64,000 bases of DNA from Oenanthe sinensis (GCA_028671895.1 CM053794.1:41246501-41310500); one strand, 5' to 3'. Positions 36,201 to 48,440 are shown, counted from the first letter of the stretch. Notes: generated from the letters alone by a model not told the origin. Numbers and translations are program-made.

Positions 36201-37998
36201 ACCAACAAATCTCTAACGTAGATGCTTTGAATAATTAAGTCTTTACTGATGTATTAAACTTAAAATGAAGATCAGACTTACGAGAGACTTTTGAGAAGTC
36301 ACTTAAGGTGTGAAATCCACCGAAAACCATCCTGTAGTACTGATACCGTTCACAGAGTAGGTTTTACGCTTGTTTGGAAAAATAAAATTGATATCAGAAC
36401 CATTGTTAAGCAAAAGGTCTGGAAGGCAGACCCCAAACCCATCACTTATTAGTTGTACGTCACACCACAATACAGTGTTGGTTAAACCAGTTCGTAGTGC
36501 TAAACTATAAGCAGGAAAACTAGAATCAGGAAATAATCCAGAGAAGCCTCCACGTGCTATTACCAAAGGTGCATCTCCTACAAAAGGAATAAATAAATAA
36601 GTTGTGACCTCGAAAAAACTTGTAGAATGCTAATAGTAGGAAAAGAATTGACACAGCTTCAGAGCTTCTAAGCAAGAAACAATACAGCTTAAAGAAACAA
36701 GTTTCAAAATTTTCCTCCATCCAAAATAAGATATAGCAGTATACAACCTTCCACTGGCATTGATCAATCGTAGTTGAACTCGTGTGCTACTCTAATTAAA
36801 TGTATATGATCCGGTCAATCAAGGTATTATGCTGACAACTTAACAAAAAAGTCATTAACTTAACATGATATCAAAACAAAGGTTAACCAGAGATCTCGGT
36901 TTCGAACACCTCAAAATTTAAAGATTGATATAAAAAGAGAAATTTGTCAACTTACACCTACTTTAAACTCACTCACCTAGCAAACAGAATAGATGCACAA
37001 ACACACACTTCATACTATTCAATTTTACAATGTATGCTACTTAAATTATTGTTGATTAGTTACTGTAGTACTGCAGTAAGCTAGCAATTATATTATATTT
37101 GTGTATATGTAATTAACACGATCTAGAAATTTAGTTCAGTGGGTTCCTTATATATTTATAATTTCGGATCATTTCGATTAAGTGTCGAGTAACTTGTAAT
37201 TAATCCGAAATTGATCTGAACCAGAAAAATTCAAACTCAAATTCGTATATTTCAAATTAAATTTATATTGTGTTTTCGAGTCGGGTCTGATATTATCACT
37301 TCCAAATCATATACTCCCTCCGTTCCACCCAATTGTTTACATTTAGGGTGGGCACGGAGGTTAAGAAAATTATATAAAGTATTATGAAATAGAAGAAAAA
37401 ATGGATAAAAGAGAAGAAAAAACTGGTAAAATGGTGCGGTCAATTGATATTTAATTGATAGATTTGAAAATGTGGAGTAAAGTAGTGGGTGATAGTAAAT
37501 TTTATAATATAAAAGTTTACTATTTTTAGAAAATTTTGAAATGTAAATAATTGAGTGAGACATAAAAAAAGAAAGTGTAAAGAATTAATTTGGACGGATG
37601 GAGTAACTTTTAATTTTGTTATTAATAGTTTTATTTTTTGTTTTAATTTTAAGTTATGCTTTAATTTTAATTTGGACTCAAGTAGTGTAATTGGTTCTTA
37701 ATTTCTTTTGAGTGGGTGCACTTTATTTTTCACAATAAATTTCTACATATTTAAACTTAATTTTTTGATCTTAAAAACTCGACCTGAGTGGAGTCCTGAC
37801 CACTGACTCACGACACTATACATCCGCCCTGGTAATTAATAATTACTAGTTAACTACTTGTTGAGTAGTAGTATTAACTAACTAGCAATGATATATGCAC
37901 GCACCTTTGAGTGTCTGCCATAAACTGGAGTTTTTGGTTGATGGCTGAGCAGCAGCGAATGCTGCAGCATAAAACAAGAACGTAAGGAGCTTCCACAT
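30251..37998 (-). CDS. GPI-anchored glycerophosphodiester phosphodiesterase-like protein (SHV3/GDPDL family), frame broken in exon 2
   Basis: A cell-wall-associated protein of the SHAVEN3/GDPDL family, about 750 residues. Exons on the minus strand: 37998-37905, 36577-36282, 35103-34988, 34856-34355, 33578-33540, 33382-33101, 32354-32212, 31492-31009, 30549-30251. Residues 1-17 form a signal peptide. The first GDPD-like domain starts at ARGGFSGLFPDSS, and the second (from about residue 349) at LVISNEGASGDYPGCTDLAY with GADILDCPVQMTKDGVPIC. The C terminus is Pro/Ser-rich and ends in a hydrophobic GPI-type signal (LVLSVLVASLPLLLVAILLF). All junction phases agree except inside exon 2. Its length is 2 nt too long, so the frame ends at TAA (36305-36303, codon 123), while the expected downstream motif (LSDFSKVS, then LLQGVYSR in exon 3) lies in another frame. 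The family is involved in cellulose/pectin organisation and root-hair growth. It is either a recent pseudogene or there is an error at one site. Confidence 0.88.
35221..35757. repeat. tandem duplication (227 bp) plus 43-bp inverted repeat in GDPDL intron 2
   Basis: Unit 1 (35221-35447) and unit 2 (35448-35635) are nearly identical, starting 'acaagttaaaatattcagg'. Both keep the same open frame (ALWHIFSYDWKTYLT...) with a Val-to-Ala change between them, matching no family I know. In addition, 35410-35452 is the exact reverse complement of 35715-35757 (43 bp, 262 bp apart), so the RNA could fold into a long hairpin. Confidence 0.9.
37314..37603. mobile_element. Stowaway-type MITE 1
   Basis: 290 bp, starting CTCCCTCCGTTCCACCC and ending GGACGGATGGAG, flanked by TA on both sides (37312-37313, 37604-37605). 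These are the ends and target duplication of Stowaway (Tc1/mariner) MITEs. Located in GDPDL intron 1. Confidence 0.9.
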
Positions 37999-38201
37999 TG
38001 CCGGAAAATTCACCGGCGCGACAGAGTTGGGTTGTAGGTAGAGAAACTGTAGTTCTTATTGTATTATTTGTTTTGAACTTATTTTTCAGTGGAGAAAGCA
38101 GTGCAAAATAAGTGGTGTGGTTACTGGTTAGACAAGGAGAAAAAATAAACAAGAACAGTATAGAGGTGCCATCCGGTATTCATAAAAAAAATTATAAGTC
38201 G

Positions 38202-38203
<2 letters not shown>

Positions 38204-38261
<58 letters not shown>
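38204..38261. repeat. (AT)29 microsatellite
   Basis: About 29 AT units roughly 200 bp upstream of the GDPDL start codon, i.e. within or near its promoter. Confidence 0.96.
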
Positions 38262-38265
<4 letters not shown>

Positions 38266-38441
38266 TATAAAATAAATTAAACGAACATGCATTTCATTAT
38301 ATTATAAATTCATATATGACTTTGACTTTATAGTTAAAAACCCGACAAATTTATTAAAGTATGGATGCAGTGATAAACACGTACTTATGACAATGATAGT
38401 TTACCTAGTACCTTGTCTTAATACATGCATACTATAATATA

Positions 38442-38671
38442 TTCTCTCGGTCTCAAATTAATTGTTGACTCAACTTTGACTGAAAATTAAAATTTATTTT
38501 TTTATAATTTTAAAAATTTTAAAAATACATTTTAAAGTAGATTAGATATATTTTTCAATGATATAATTTTTATAATTTTTTTCAATTATATATTATATAT
38601 AATTTTCAGTTAAACTTTAATTAATTTGACCAAAAAAATCAAATAAAACGGTCAATTTGGGATGAAGGGAG
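38442..38671. mobile_element. Stowaway-type MITE 2
   Basis: 230 bp with decayed ends TTCTCTCGGTCTCAAATTAA and AATTTGGGATGAAGGGAG, flanked by TA. The interior is AT-rich and non-coding. Confidence 0.82.
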
Positions 38672-39370
38672 TAATTAATTAAGTGATGATTATTTACTTT
38701 AACGTGAGAATGAGTAACAATTATACGGTAATCTCAACTCTCAAGTTCTTTTTTGCATGTTTTGTATTTTTCGTTGAAATTATATCAAAATAAAAGTGTG
38801 TAAGAAATAATATTTCTGAATTTTCATGCTAAAATAATTTTTATTTGAAACTTGACTTTTTTTTTAACGAAAATATTATGCATTTTAATGAAAAGACTGT
38901 ATATAACTGGGACAAACCCTAAACTGACAATACAACCTGACTGAGAAATAAATAAACGAGCTAAATACATAGTCGTTTTGTTTTAAGATTGCTTAACATA
39001 CATAAACTTGACTATTATCACAATGTTAAGTGTATATATTTTTTAGTGAACGTGGTGTATATTTAAAAAGTTATATAGATAAATAGATGGTAATTAATAT
39101 TTATTTCTATTATGTGTTATAAAATTTCAATAGTGACATGTTCTTATTAGTTTTTTATTATTAAATCTTGTTATTCACAATGTCGAACATATAGTTAAAA
39201 TTATAATATTTTGTTTAATTATACAGAGCGACCATGATATGGAAATAGAAAGTCGTTGGTAAAATTAAAAATAAAAGGAATAATATGAACGAATATAAAT
39301 TTAAGTTATTTAAGTCGAATATGCAATAATAATAAAAAAATATTATTGGACTGGTTAAGTGTATAGTATA
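38672..39370. other. AT-rich spacer
   Basis: No gene seen; only AT-rich sequence between two Stowaway elements. Confidence 0.45.
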
Positions 39371-39372
39371 TA

Positions 39373-39849
39373 CACCCTCCGTCCCATTTGATTCTTAACA
39401 TTTTTAAAAGAGTGTCCGGTACACATTTTAAGGTGCATATAAAGGGGGTGTTTGGGGAAACTTTTTTCCAGAATAAGTCAACTTATTTTAAGACAAAGTT
39501 AGAGATTCCTAACTTTTTTTTTGAAAAAAGTTAACTTTTTTTTGAAAAAAGTTAACTTTTTTTTGCAACTTATAGAATCTCAAATATACATTAAATACTT
39601 GTATAAAAAACATTTATCAAAATATGAAATTTTTACCCGAAAATAAGTCCAAAAGGACTTATTTTAAGGCAGACCAAACATGCCAAAAATATAATACCAT
39701 AACTTATTTTTACAATTTTCTGATTTTGAATAATAATTTAATGTTTAAATTTGTATTAAAAAAATAAATTAAAAATAAATTATGAAATTATTTAAAATAT
39801 GTATCGAACATTCTCTAAAAAATGTAAACAATCAAATGAAACGGAGGAA
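39373..39849. mobile_element. Stowaway-type MITE 3, interrupted
   Basis: Ends CACCCTCCGTCCCATTTGATT and AATCAAATGAAACGGAGGAA form a long inverted repeat flanked by TA. The interior is split by the unrelated MITE at 39444-39684, so the original element was about 236 bp. Confidence 0.82.
39444..39684. mobile_element. MITE, copy 2 of the dispersed family (nested)
   Basis: Same family and orientation as 576-788, starting GGGGGTGTTTGGGG and ending CCAAACATGCC. It carries an extra internal ~25 bp. It sits within Stowaway element 3, so it inserted later than that element. Confidence 0.85.
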
Positions 39850-40680
39850 TAGAGTAGTTTAGACTGGTCAAGTGCAATGCAGTTGTGGTCAAACAACTAC
39901 TAGTGAAGACAAGTGCTAATGTGTGCAGAGCCACACAGTGATATTAATAGTGCCAGTATTCCACATCAATTATATGCAACTCCATATATATGTTTAACGG
40001 TGTATCTAGCGTGCCCCCACAGATACACATTAAACATTAAATTTTATGTGTTTGATTTATTTTAAATTGGTGAAGTTTTTTGTATACCGAGTCATCATTA
40101 TTAATGAATTGAAAATCAATAAAAATTTAACTAACTAAGCTTTCAATGTGTGTACGTGACAAAAACCGTATGTTTATATCCAAATTACGAATGGAGACAA
40201 AATTAGGGTTACTTTCACAAAGTCTACGCAGATTTATACCTGCCTATGCATGAGAGTAATGAGACTGCATATGGGGAAGCCCGTACCTGACCCGCATGGC
40301 CCTCTATTACTGGGGTGGACCACTTATGTGGCCCAATCTTATTGAGTATTACGGAGTATCTTTTTTACCAACTTTTCTCTGCTCCAATATAGCTTTTGAA
40401 AACTTTGTTCAATTATTAATCAGTTTATTATATAGATTATATTTTTTTTAATGTTGAAACCCCACTTTCTAGTAGTATCAAATGTTTATACGACATGCTT
40501 TGCAAATACAACGGAACAGATTTGATACGTGAAATATCGGTTCACAGGCAATCAATCATTGAACTAAACATATAGTACAAAAGTGTGACACATATGCAAA
40601 CAACGAGAAATATGTTATTTTCACAAACACTACGATTTTAGGGGAAAAACTTGTTTTGTAATAAAAATATTAAAAAGGGC
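39850..40680. other. spacer 3' of the DIR1-like gene
   Basis: No gene seen. Mixed AT-rich sequence; the right part probably includes the 3' UTR of the minus-strand lipid transfer protein gene. Confidence 0.45.
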
Positions 40681-40753
40681 TGGCATGAAATTTTCAGAGG
40701 AACAGCCTAGAAGAAAATCAAATTGTTTTCAGCTGACATGCATGTTTGATACT

Positions 40754-41068
40754 TCAATATTTGCCTCGACATTGTGCCGGGAGTTTAAGGCCACATTTCT
40801 TAGGCAGTGCCATGGCATTTTTTGGACTAATTCCGTACTGAAGAAACTTGTCCTTGTAGTTGCAGAGACATGGCAAGTTAACCTTGTGCATGACTTTGCA
40901 ACAACTTTTTGTTGGCCAAGAAGGTTTCTCGCCTGTGATTGCCGGGAGACATTCACCCAGTTCGGAAACTCCAACGTTGCATATGGTTGGAGTTTTATCG
41001 GCAACCACCACAGCTACTAATACCACCATTGCCATCAAGCAAGAAATCAAAATGCCAGTGGAAGCCAT
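40754..41068 (-). CDS. DIR1-like non-specific lipid transfer protein
   Basis: A single-exon gene of 104 residues encoding a secreted eight-cysteine protein. Residues 1-23 are a hydrophobic signal peptide (MASTGILISCLMAMVVLVAV...), with cleavage likely after the Ala of VVA. Mature cysteines at 30, 40, 56, 57, 67, 69, 92 and 100 give the C-C-CC-CxC-C-C pattern. The phrases LPCLCNYKDKF and YGISPKNAMALPKKCGL resemble DIR1 and its homologues (plant lipid carriers, DIR1 itself acting in systemic acquired resistance signalling). Whether this copy acts in defence is inference. Small LTP genes also sit beside GDPDL and fimbrin genes in Arabidopsis, which supports the context. Confidence 0.9.
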   Translation of the reverse strand: MASTGILISCLMAMVVLVAVVVADKTPTICNVGVSELGECLPAITGEKPSWPTKSCCKVMHKVNLPCLCNYKDKFLQYGISPKNAMALPKKCGLKLPAQCRGKY

Positions 41069-41099
41069 TTGTTTCTGTATGCCTCTTTTCTTACTATAA

Positions 41100-43877
41100 T
41101 GCTACGATTTACGAGTATGAGTATGTTTTCTTATGCTAACAGGGTGTTAATTTATAGGAACTTTGTTTTGGAATTATTCAGCATGTGAACTTTGGTTATT
41201 CTTAGTTTAATTCTCTAAGAATGTCCTGTGAGTCCGGTCACATGGAAATATATTGTTACATAAGGGTATGGAAATGTACATAGCCGTGAAATCCTTAATA
41301 TATATGTCACCATTTTACTATATTTGATACCAAAAAATTGTTTCGAAACCTCAACTAGGCGCTCACAAGTCACCTTAATTTTTTATCCCAAAACTTTGAA
41401 CAAGTTGAACTCCGCTCATCAACTCTTGTCAACAGCTCGAGTTGAACTCAATCAAAAAAGAAATATGATTCATCACATCTCGTAGGCATCGCTCATCTAA
41501 TAATTAGTTCGAATATAAGTTTTACAAACCCGGAATGCTCACTTCTCACTTGCAAACCTACTTATATATATCTCATTTTCTGGATTATCGGGAAAACCTC
41601 AAATACGGTAAGAACTAAAACTTCTAAGACTACATGAGGCAGGTAAGAACCACGACACGGTAAGAACTAAAACTTTTAAGATTACACGAGCCAGGTAAGA
41701 ACTAATTATTGTTTAGGGTCAGCTCAATCATTCTATGGTCTATAGCCTAGACACATTCATTATTCAGAAAGAAAGAAATGGTGTTTTGGCCTTTAGGATA
41801 GTGAAGATTCAACCATACAAAACGGTGATTTGAATACAAGGAAAGACATGTGAATCCACAGTGTCAAAATTTGTCTATTTTGAAGAGCAAAAAAAGGAAA
41901 TGAGATCTCATACGTATTATTAAGATTTGGATTGATTCGAGGTACAAAATGCAAATTTGACACTTTCAGAAGAAAAATAGCATTATACTTTCTTGGCAGT
42001 CCAAAGTGATCGACTTGGTACCTTTCATGCCAATATAATCATTTTTCAGATACTAATTTTTAACCAAACCGACATTTCGGAACTGCATGTATTTCAAATT
42101 CTGGAGAAAGGAATATAATTAGTGAAACTTATAGCATATATAAAGTTGTTTTCAGTTTCATGGACAAGCTAGAAATGAAAACCAGTGACATAGAAGGGCT
42201 GGGGTGGGGGTGTTTCAATTTCATGTTTGAAGATAACAACACCAATACCTTGAGATACATTCATTACTTTCTGACATAAATCAGCAACAGGCTACCCATC
42301 ATTTTTTTTAATTCTAGTTACATTTCACTTTTGTTTTCCTAACATCTGCATTTTTACAGATGTAAACTCCAAAATTTTGAGTTGGTAGCTTCTAAGGTGA
42401 GCCTGCCAGTAGGAAGAAATTCCCTTCACTCATTAGGATGATAATTATGTTAGACCTGGAAACCAGCTATGTAGTAAGTTGTCGTGATTCCACGCGAACA
42501 CTTACAGTTGCAATATGAAATTCAACTAAAGTCTTTCGAAGAGTATGAGATGATCAGTTAATCACTATGTAATTAAAACTTATTTGCAAGCAATGCCATA
42601 ATATTCTACAGAGTAGTGAGCAAATTCATAGGAACAAATCAACTGATCAAAGCATAATTATGAGATTAAAAATTACTTATAATACAAGTTTTTAAATGAG
42701 TTGTAACATATTAGCCTGTAAAGTTTCCAGATTAAATACATTACTTAGCGATTGAAACATTTCTGAAGACTTCCTGAAGAATGATCATGAGAACATGCAC
42801 TTTTTAAAATTTTCATAACAATCCCTATAAATGTGCAAACCACTTACCAGTACCAGTTACAACTTGGGCTGATGGGCTCACAACTACAATTTAATTTCTT
42901 GATACAAATATATTCATGTGAATTTAGATAAATTCCGTTTACTTTTTTCTTTGTTAATGTCTTTCACAAAATAATATAAGTACATATTTATAAAAATTTC
43001 ATTAGTAAGAAAATAAAAATAGGAATTGAACACAGTCAAATCATAGAGCAAAAGATAAGAGATGAAGGGAGTATAATTTGTATTCATAGTATGTATGTCT
43101 CCTAAATATAACAACTTCTCCCACTTTTCTCTCTAATTCTATACCACATGAGTATCCAGATCACCATACGACCATTTCTTCCTCCACTTTAATTGTTCAA
43201 ACTATCACACTCTTATTTAGATCATCATTTTTCACCCTCCATAAAGCTCTTCTTTCTTTTTGATGCATTGCTTTCTGTAGATTATTTGATGTAGCTTATC
43301 ATCTTCGGTCTTTAATTTTTAATTCATCAGGTACATTGTTTCCATCGCCAACTTATAATCTTAGAAACTTTTAAGTTTTGTACCATTTTTGCAATTTAAT
43401 GTGTATCAAACTATTGTTGCATACTTGCATATTCAATTCTGTAGCCATGCATGCACATGAACAGGATTCAGGCTATCAGCTTATGCAAGAACAAATTTAA
43501 TTAATCCACAGCGATAACTATTTTTATCAAGTCAGATTGATTGATTAGCCGATTTCTTCTATATATTCAACATTGTATAGTAAGTCTTATCCCCTGTATT
43601 ATAGTAGAGCGGATACTCATCTTTCACGGTAACAAATTAAAAGGTTTCACACTGAGAACTAAGATGCTGAGGGTTCGAAATCAGTGTCTGAATATCTAAA
43701 TTTTTTCAAATATTGATCATCTGAAAAGAAGAAGAATTTTTTGTTTTGGCAACAACTATTTAATTAGATCAATCTGATCATATGTTTGTTACATTAATCT
43801 GAGGTATATCCACTTAGACAACGCAAAGATGATGATATATTGCTAAAAATATTTTGCATTTGAAGTGTTTGATAGGA
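41100..43877. other. spacer between DIR1-like gene and RhoGDI
   Basis: No gene is supported across 2.7 kb. It contains a 52-bp tandem repeat (41606-41709). Near 43040-43075 is a lone Stowaway-like end ('gatgaagggagta') without a partner. The RhoGDI 5' UTR and a possible leader intron probably lie in 43130-43877, where CT-rich leader-like sequence begins. Confidence 0.5.
41606..41709. repeat. 52-bp tandem repeat, two units
   Basis: Units 41606-41657 and 41658-41709 both begin 'cggtaagaactaaaactt' and differ at several sites, so they are older than the other duplications here. Confidence 0.85.
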
Positions 43878-44949
43878 ATGGCGACAGACGAAGGAACGGC
43901 AACAACATCAATGGAGGCAGAGGAGGCCTCTGACTCTGAAGGAGGAAGGCTAAGCAGGCAGCCGAGTGATTCATCTCTGTGTCAAACTGAAGATGAAGAA
44001 GAGTCAAGGGTACCATTGGGCCCCAAAATGAGTATCAGGCAACAGCTTGAGATAGACAAGGTCAGTTCTTTTCATCATCCTTTGTGTAAGTTCAGCATAT
44101 AATATAATTTATTTATTCCATCATGTGTTTTTCCAGTATCTTCTCTAACAACACTATGTGATTCAGGATGACGAGAGTTTGAGGAGGTGGAAGGAACAAC
44201 TTCTCGGAAGTGTAGATGCAAGTGAAGGTACCACAAAAAATTTGTCATTCATAAATAAACCGAATACTATTAATCTACTTCTCTATTTCTATACAAAGTA
44301 CATGTTGTTTTCTTGTAGAAGTTGAAGAACCGGATGTTAAAATACTAAGTCTCACAATCGTTACCGCTGATAGACGTGATCTTGTTCTTGATATCCCGGA
44401 ATCTGGACACTCAGATGGCTTATGGTTTACGCTAAAAGAAGGTAGCAAATATCATTTAAGATTTTCCATTAAGGTCAGCAATGATATTGTTTGTGGCCTC
44501 AGATACACCAACACTGTCTGGAAAACTGGTGTCAAGGGTAATCATTCTTTCAATTCCCATCAGAATGTTTAAAATTTTCTTATATATGATGTCGATCATA
44601 ACAACTACGTGGCCGATGATAATATAGTTGACAGCTCCAAGGAAATGCTGGGAACATTTAGTCCTCAAGCAGAGCCTTACACACATGAAATGCCAGAAGA
44701 AATTACCCCGTCTGGTTATTTTGCAAGAGGGTCGTATACAGCAAAAACTAAGGTTATTTTGCAAAATTAATCTTAGGTTTCACATTGACATTTTGAAATT
44801 ACTACTATACTTCACTGGACTTGGCTATGGTTTAGTTAAAATTTGTCGCTCACAAATCTTGTTCTTTTTTAAATCAGTTTGTTGACGACGACAAAAAATG
44901 TTACTTAGAACTGAACTACACATTCGATATCCGTAAAGAATGGCCTTAA
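43878..44949 (+). CDS. Rho GDP-dissociation inhibitor (SCN1-like)
   Basis: A cytosolic regulator that binds prenylated ROP/Rho GTPases, holds them GDP-bound and extracts them from membranes; about 219 residues. Exons 43878-44060, 44167-44227, 44319-44537, 44628-44752 and 44878-44949, all in phase. The ATG at 43878 opens MATDEGTATT. The acidic N-terminal arm contains LSRQPSDSSLCQTEDEEE, typical of plant RhoGDIs. DDESLRRWKEQLLGSVD starts the helical segment, and the immunoglobulin-like fold follows (GLWFTLKEGSKYHLRF, GLRYTNTVWKTGVK, KEMLGTFSPQ, SGYFARGSYTAKTKF). It ends FDIRKEWP. The Arabidopsis member SCN1 restricts root-hair initiation to one site. The frame is complete and intact. Confidence 0.96.
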
Positions 44950-46349
44950 TAGCTGATCAAGACGATAAATTCGAGAGCATGATGAGCTGCATTGATACTT
45001 ATATGCTGTATGTCTCATACAGAGGACACTGTGGGAATTCTCTGCAAAAAGATGAACTCTAATGAAGGAGGCAAAGAGTTTAAATATCTCAATGTTTTAT
45101 CATATGAATTCGCAGTTTTCAGGTTATTTTTAGGTTGTAGTTCAAATTTAACAAGTTCAGAAACTTCTTTTACCAAATTTGTTTCTAAAAAATTCCTCTG
45201 TTCCAAATTATAGTTTAGAGAAATATTAAACCAAGAAGCATGTAAAAATGATCATTATTTAATTATTTGTGTTTTTAGGAAAACTTAGAAGCTAATAATA
45301 ATATCTGAAATAATTTTTGAATAATCGATTCATCGAATCGAGAATGAACTTTTATCACCGGATATACCACCAACCTTAACATTTTTTAATTAGTCAATGC
45401 ATTTTCTTTTTTCCTATTTTTACCATATAATTAAGCATTCGTACTCTTTTAAAGAAGAGAGTCATATGCTTGAGGATGATCTTGGGGTACTACCTCAGAT
45501 TATAACAATTTCATATATAAATATATAAGGGTAGATTTGTAAATTCAGAATAATTTTTTTAGTATTTACAAAAATGTCATTAAATTTGTAGGGGCATAGA
45601 AGAGTTACACAGGTCATCCTCGAGCCCATTTTTCTCTTTAAAGAATGGACCAATCTAGAATATGTACAGAAAAATAGGGTTAACACGTTTTAGCCCGCTT
45701 TAAGTTAAATTTCCATTTCATGTCCGTTGGGCTTTAAGCCCATAATTATATCATATCCATGCAAACATCTATGTTTCTGCCAGACATATATGATCCCGGA
45801 TCCGAAAATCTTTACATAGTTTTTTTTTGTCAGGGAAAATCTTTACATAATTTAGTACTTGGAAGAATTCCCAATTTGATTGGAGTTCACTTGAAAAAAG
45901 TATGCAAAAAAATTTAGAGCTTTTAACAAGTTTTATATTTTTAGGTGAAATTCGAGCATATTTCAATAAAAATTTAAATAAAATTTAATTGTTAAAACAT
46001 TTATATATATATATTATTAAAAATTAAAAATAACTTATACATATTCATAAATTTATATATTGAATTTAATTTTTCAGAGCATCAAACAATAATATTTTGA
46101 CATTTTGGATCCAATTATTCACGGTTTTTTTTTTACTATCCCTATCAAAGGTTTGGACAAAACATGACGTCGTCGGACATGATTTCCTCTCACTTTGTTT
46201 ATTGTATCCAACTCGTATGAATATATTTGAACAGTATACTATATATTGTCAAAAACAACCCAAATTTAAATATCGTGACGATGATGATGTAATTAGAAAT
46301 GTATTGTTTGACGTATTTAGGAAGGTGGGAATTTCACCTAAAAAGGAGG
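44950..46349. other. spacer 3' of RhoGDI
   Basis: The first few hundred bases are probably RhoGDI 3' UTR. No gene seen. AT-rich, with one unremarkable open stretch at 46097-46360 that resembles no known protein. Confidence 0.45.
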
Positions 46350-46357
46350 TGCTAGAC

Positions 46358-47297
46358 TAGGGCCGGCAAAAAAAATCCGAAAAATTCGATATTCGTCCGA
46401 AATATCTGTTATCGTATCCGGAAAAAACGGATATTATGGAAGAAACCGGATATTATCCGTATTCGAATTCGAATATTCCGGACACGAATATGGATATAGG
46501 CACATATGTATCCGAAAATATCTGTATCCGAAATTAATTATATATAATATATATAAATATTTTTTTAATATATATGATTATATATTTTTAAACTCATTTA
46601 TAGTTATAAGCCCATTTATATATTTTTATACATATACTTATAATTATAAGCCCATTTAATTTGATTCAATTATATTTTTTAATTAGCTCAACTCTAATGT
46701 CTATTTTAATTTAATAAATTTATATATACAATATATATGGTTATACTTTAAAATCTATATTTAATATATATCAATTTATATTTCTATAGTATTTTATGTA
46801 TTTTAAATCATATCACATATATCACATAAATAATATATATATATATATAATTTAAAATTTATTCTATTAGTTTTGTAGTGTGTGTGTATATATTCATTAA
46901 ATAATATATTTATACAAATTTTATATAATTGTAAAAATATTATAGACATATATAAAAATATCATTTGAGTTTAATATTATTAAGATAACAAAAGTAGATT
47001 AAAAAGATAAATACAAATTAATTTTTAAAAATTAAAATAGGCTTAAATCCCTTTAACTCTTAACTCAATTTTAAAAAAATAAATTAAATTTTTAATATTT
47101 TTTTTGCAATTTTTTTTGAATTTTTAATGTTAATTTAAAAAACTTATTAAAAATCGGATTCAGATCCGGATATTATCCGTATCCGGATAGTATCGGTCGG
47201 ATCCGGATTCGGATATTAACCTTTAAAAATTTTCGGATTCAGATACGGATACGGATATAGACAAATCTGTATCCGAATTATCCGTTTGACAATCCTA
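46358..47297. mobile_element. non-autonomous hAT-type element
   Basis: 940 bp. Ends TAGGGCCGGCAAA and TTTGACAATCCTA are imperfect inverted repeats. The flanks TGCTAGAC (46350-46357) and TGCCAGAC (47298-47305) form an 8-bp target duplication with one mismatch, the hallmark of hAT transposons. The two terminal parts (46370-46530 and 47150-47290) are packed with variants of 'cggatat' and 'atccg', while the centre is almost pure AT. No transposase is encoded. Confidence 0.85.
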
Positions 47298-47305
47298 TGC
47301 CAGAC

Positions 47306-48433
47306 TGCTAGTTAACTTTTTCTTTTTTATCATTTTTCAGAAACGATATCAACACTTAGATCAACTGATGTTTTGATTTACAACTAGTACAGAGGGAAAA
47401 ATATTTATGTCCATTTTAGTATTTCATTTAAGCAAATCTGATAATAAAGTATTTGCAGTTGATCAAGCATCATAAACAAAAATGCATAAGCATAAACACT
47501 GTTAAGCATGTAGAGATAAATCAACACAATTTTTTTGTCATTTATTTTTAACACAGTCAAATTCTTGACTTTTGATATTGGCAAGTTTCAACACAATTTT
47601 TATGTCATTTGTTTTTAACACATTCGAATTCTTAATTTCTGATATTTCTAAATTTGTTCGAAGAGTTGAAAAACTCATGAATAAAAATATTATAATCACG
47701 GGTTAAAGTGTTAAACTAAATACATGTTGAAGAGTTAAAAAAATTATGAATAAAAATATTATAACCGCGACCCGCAGGTAGAACTGAATATATATTTCGA
47801 TGGATATAATTTGTAATTTAACGAGAGTTTTGCGGTACAGTTTATTATATATTTATCTCGTACATATATAATTTAGATTTTTATAATATTAAATATAAAA
47901 ATTAAAAAGTGAATAAAATAAATAAATATATTTATATTTATCATATACGCATAAAATATACTCATATAATTTTCATTCAAATTCTTATCTATCTAGTTTT
48001 CAGTGAAAGTAGACCCACCACGACAAAGCTAAACGTTTTCCCCAACAGATCTCAATACAAAACTCCCAAGAAAGACAAATTACATGACCCAGGTGTCAAG
48101 TACACGTGTCCACCGCTTTGACCAGCTGTCAAACAAATGAAGCGAGTACATACATTAACCATACTCCCGACTATAAAATATACATACAAAAAATTCTAAT
48201 TAGACACACACTATTCGCTTAACTGGCGTACTCCATGTTCTTTAATCCCATCACTGGTCTATATTTGCCCTATATTCAAGCAATATATTTGATTCCCTTT
48301 TCCCCTTTTTTATATATAAAAAAATAGACACGCAAAAAATACATACATATATATATATAAACAATAGAACAGTGAGTTTTATTCGGAGCAAATCTCTTGA
48401 CGGTCCACAAATTTCAAGAACCTAGTCAAACTC
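47306..48433. other. fimbrin upstream region
   Basis: No gene seen. AT-rich to about 48000, then a more mixed promoter-like region that contains CACGTG (about 48104, a G-box). Confidence 0.45.
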
Positions 48434-48440
48434 TATAAAA
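48434..48440 (+). promoter_or_regulatory. TATA box, fimbrin promoter
   Basis: TATAAAA lies about 40 bp upstream of a good donor (TTTAAG|GTATGTG, donor at 48477). This suggests a very short non-coding first exon and a leader intron running to an acceptor at about 49634. Confidence 0.55.

Noticed and set aside
36820..36930. Possible SINE or tRNA remnant ('gagatctcggtttcgaacacc')
   Set aside because: A box B-like phrase is present but no matching box A, A-tail or target duplication could be found.
40685..41139. Plus-strand open frames over the lipid transfer protein gene
   Set aside because: They are shadows of the minus-strand gene, which has a signal peptide and the full eight-cysteine pattern.
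42890..43080. Possible fifth Stowaway ending 'gatgaagggagta'
   Set aside because: The left end could not be found, so the element cannot be bounded.
43610..43690. tRNA-like 'gggttcgaaatc' upstream of RhoGDI
   Set aside because: No acceptor stem or anticodon arm can be formed around it; probably an old SINE trace or chance.
46097..46360. Open stretch of 87 codons left of the hAT element
   Set aside because: Plausible composition in part, but no known domain, no splice partners, and its end overlaps the transposon's target site.
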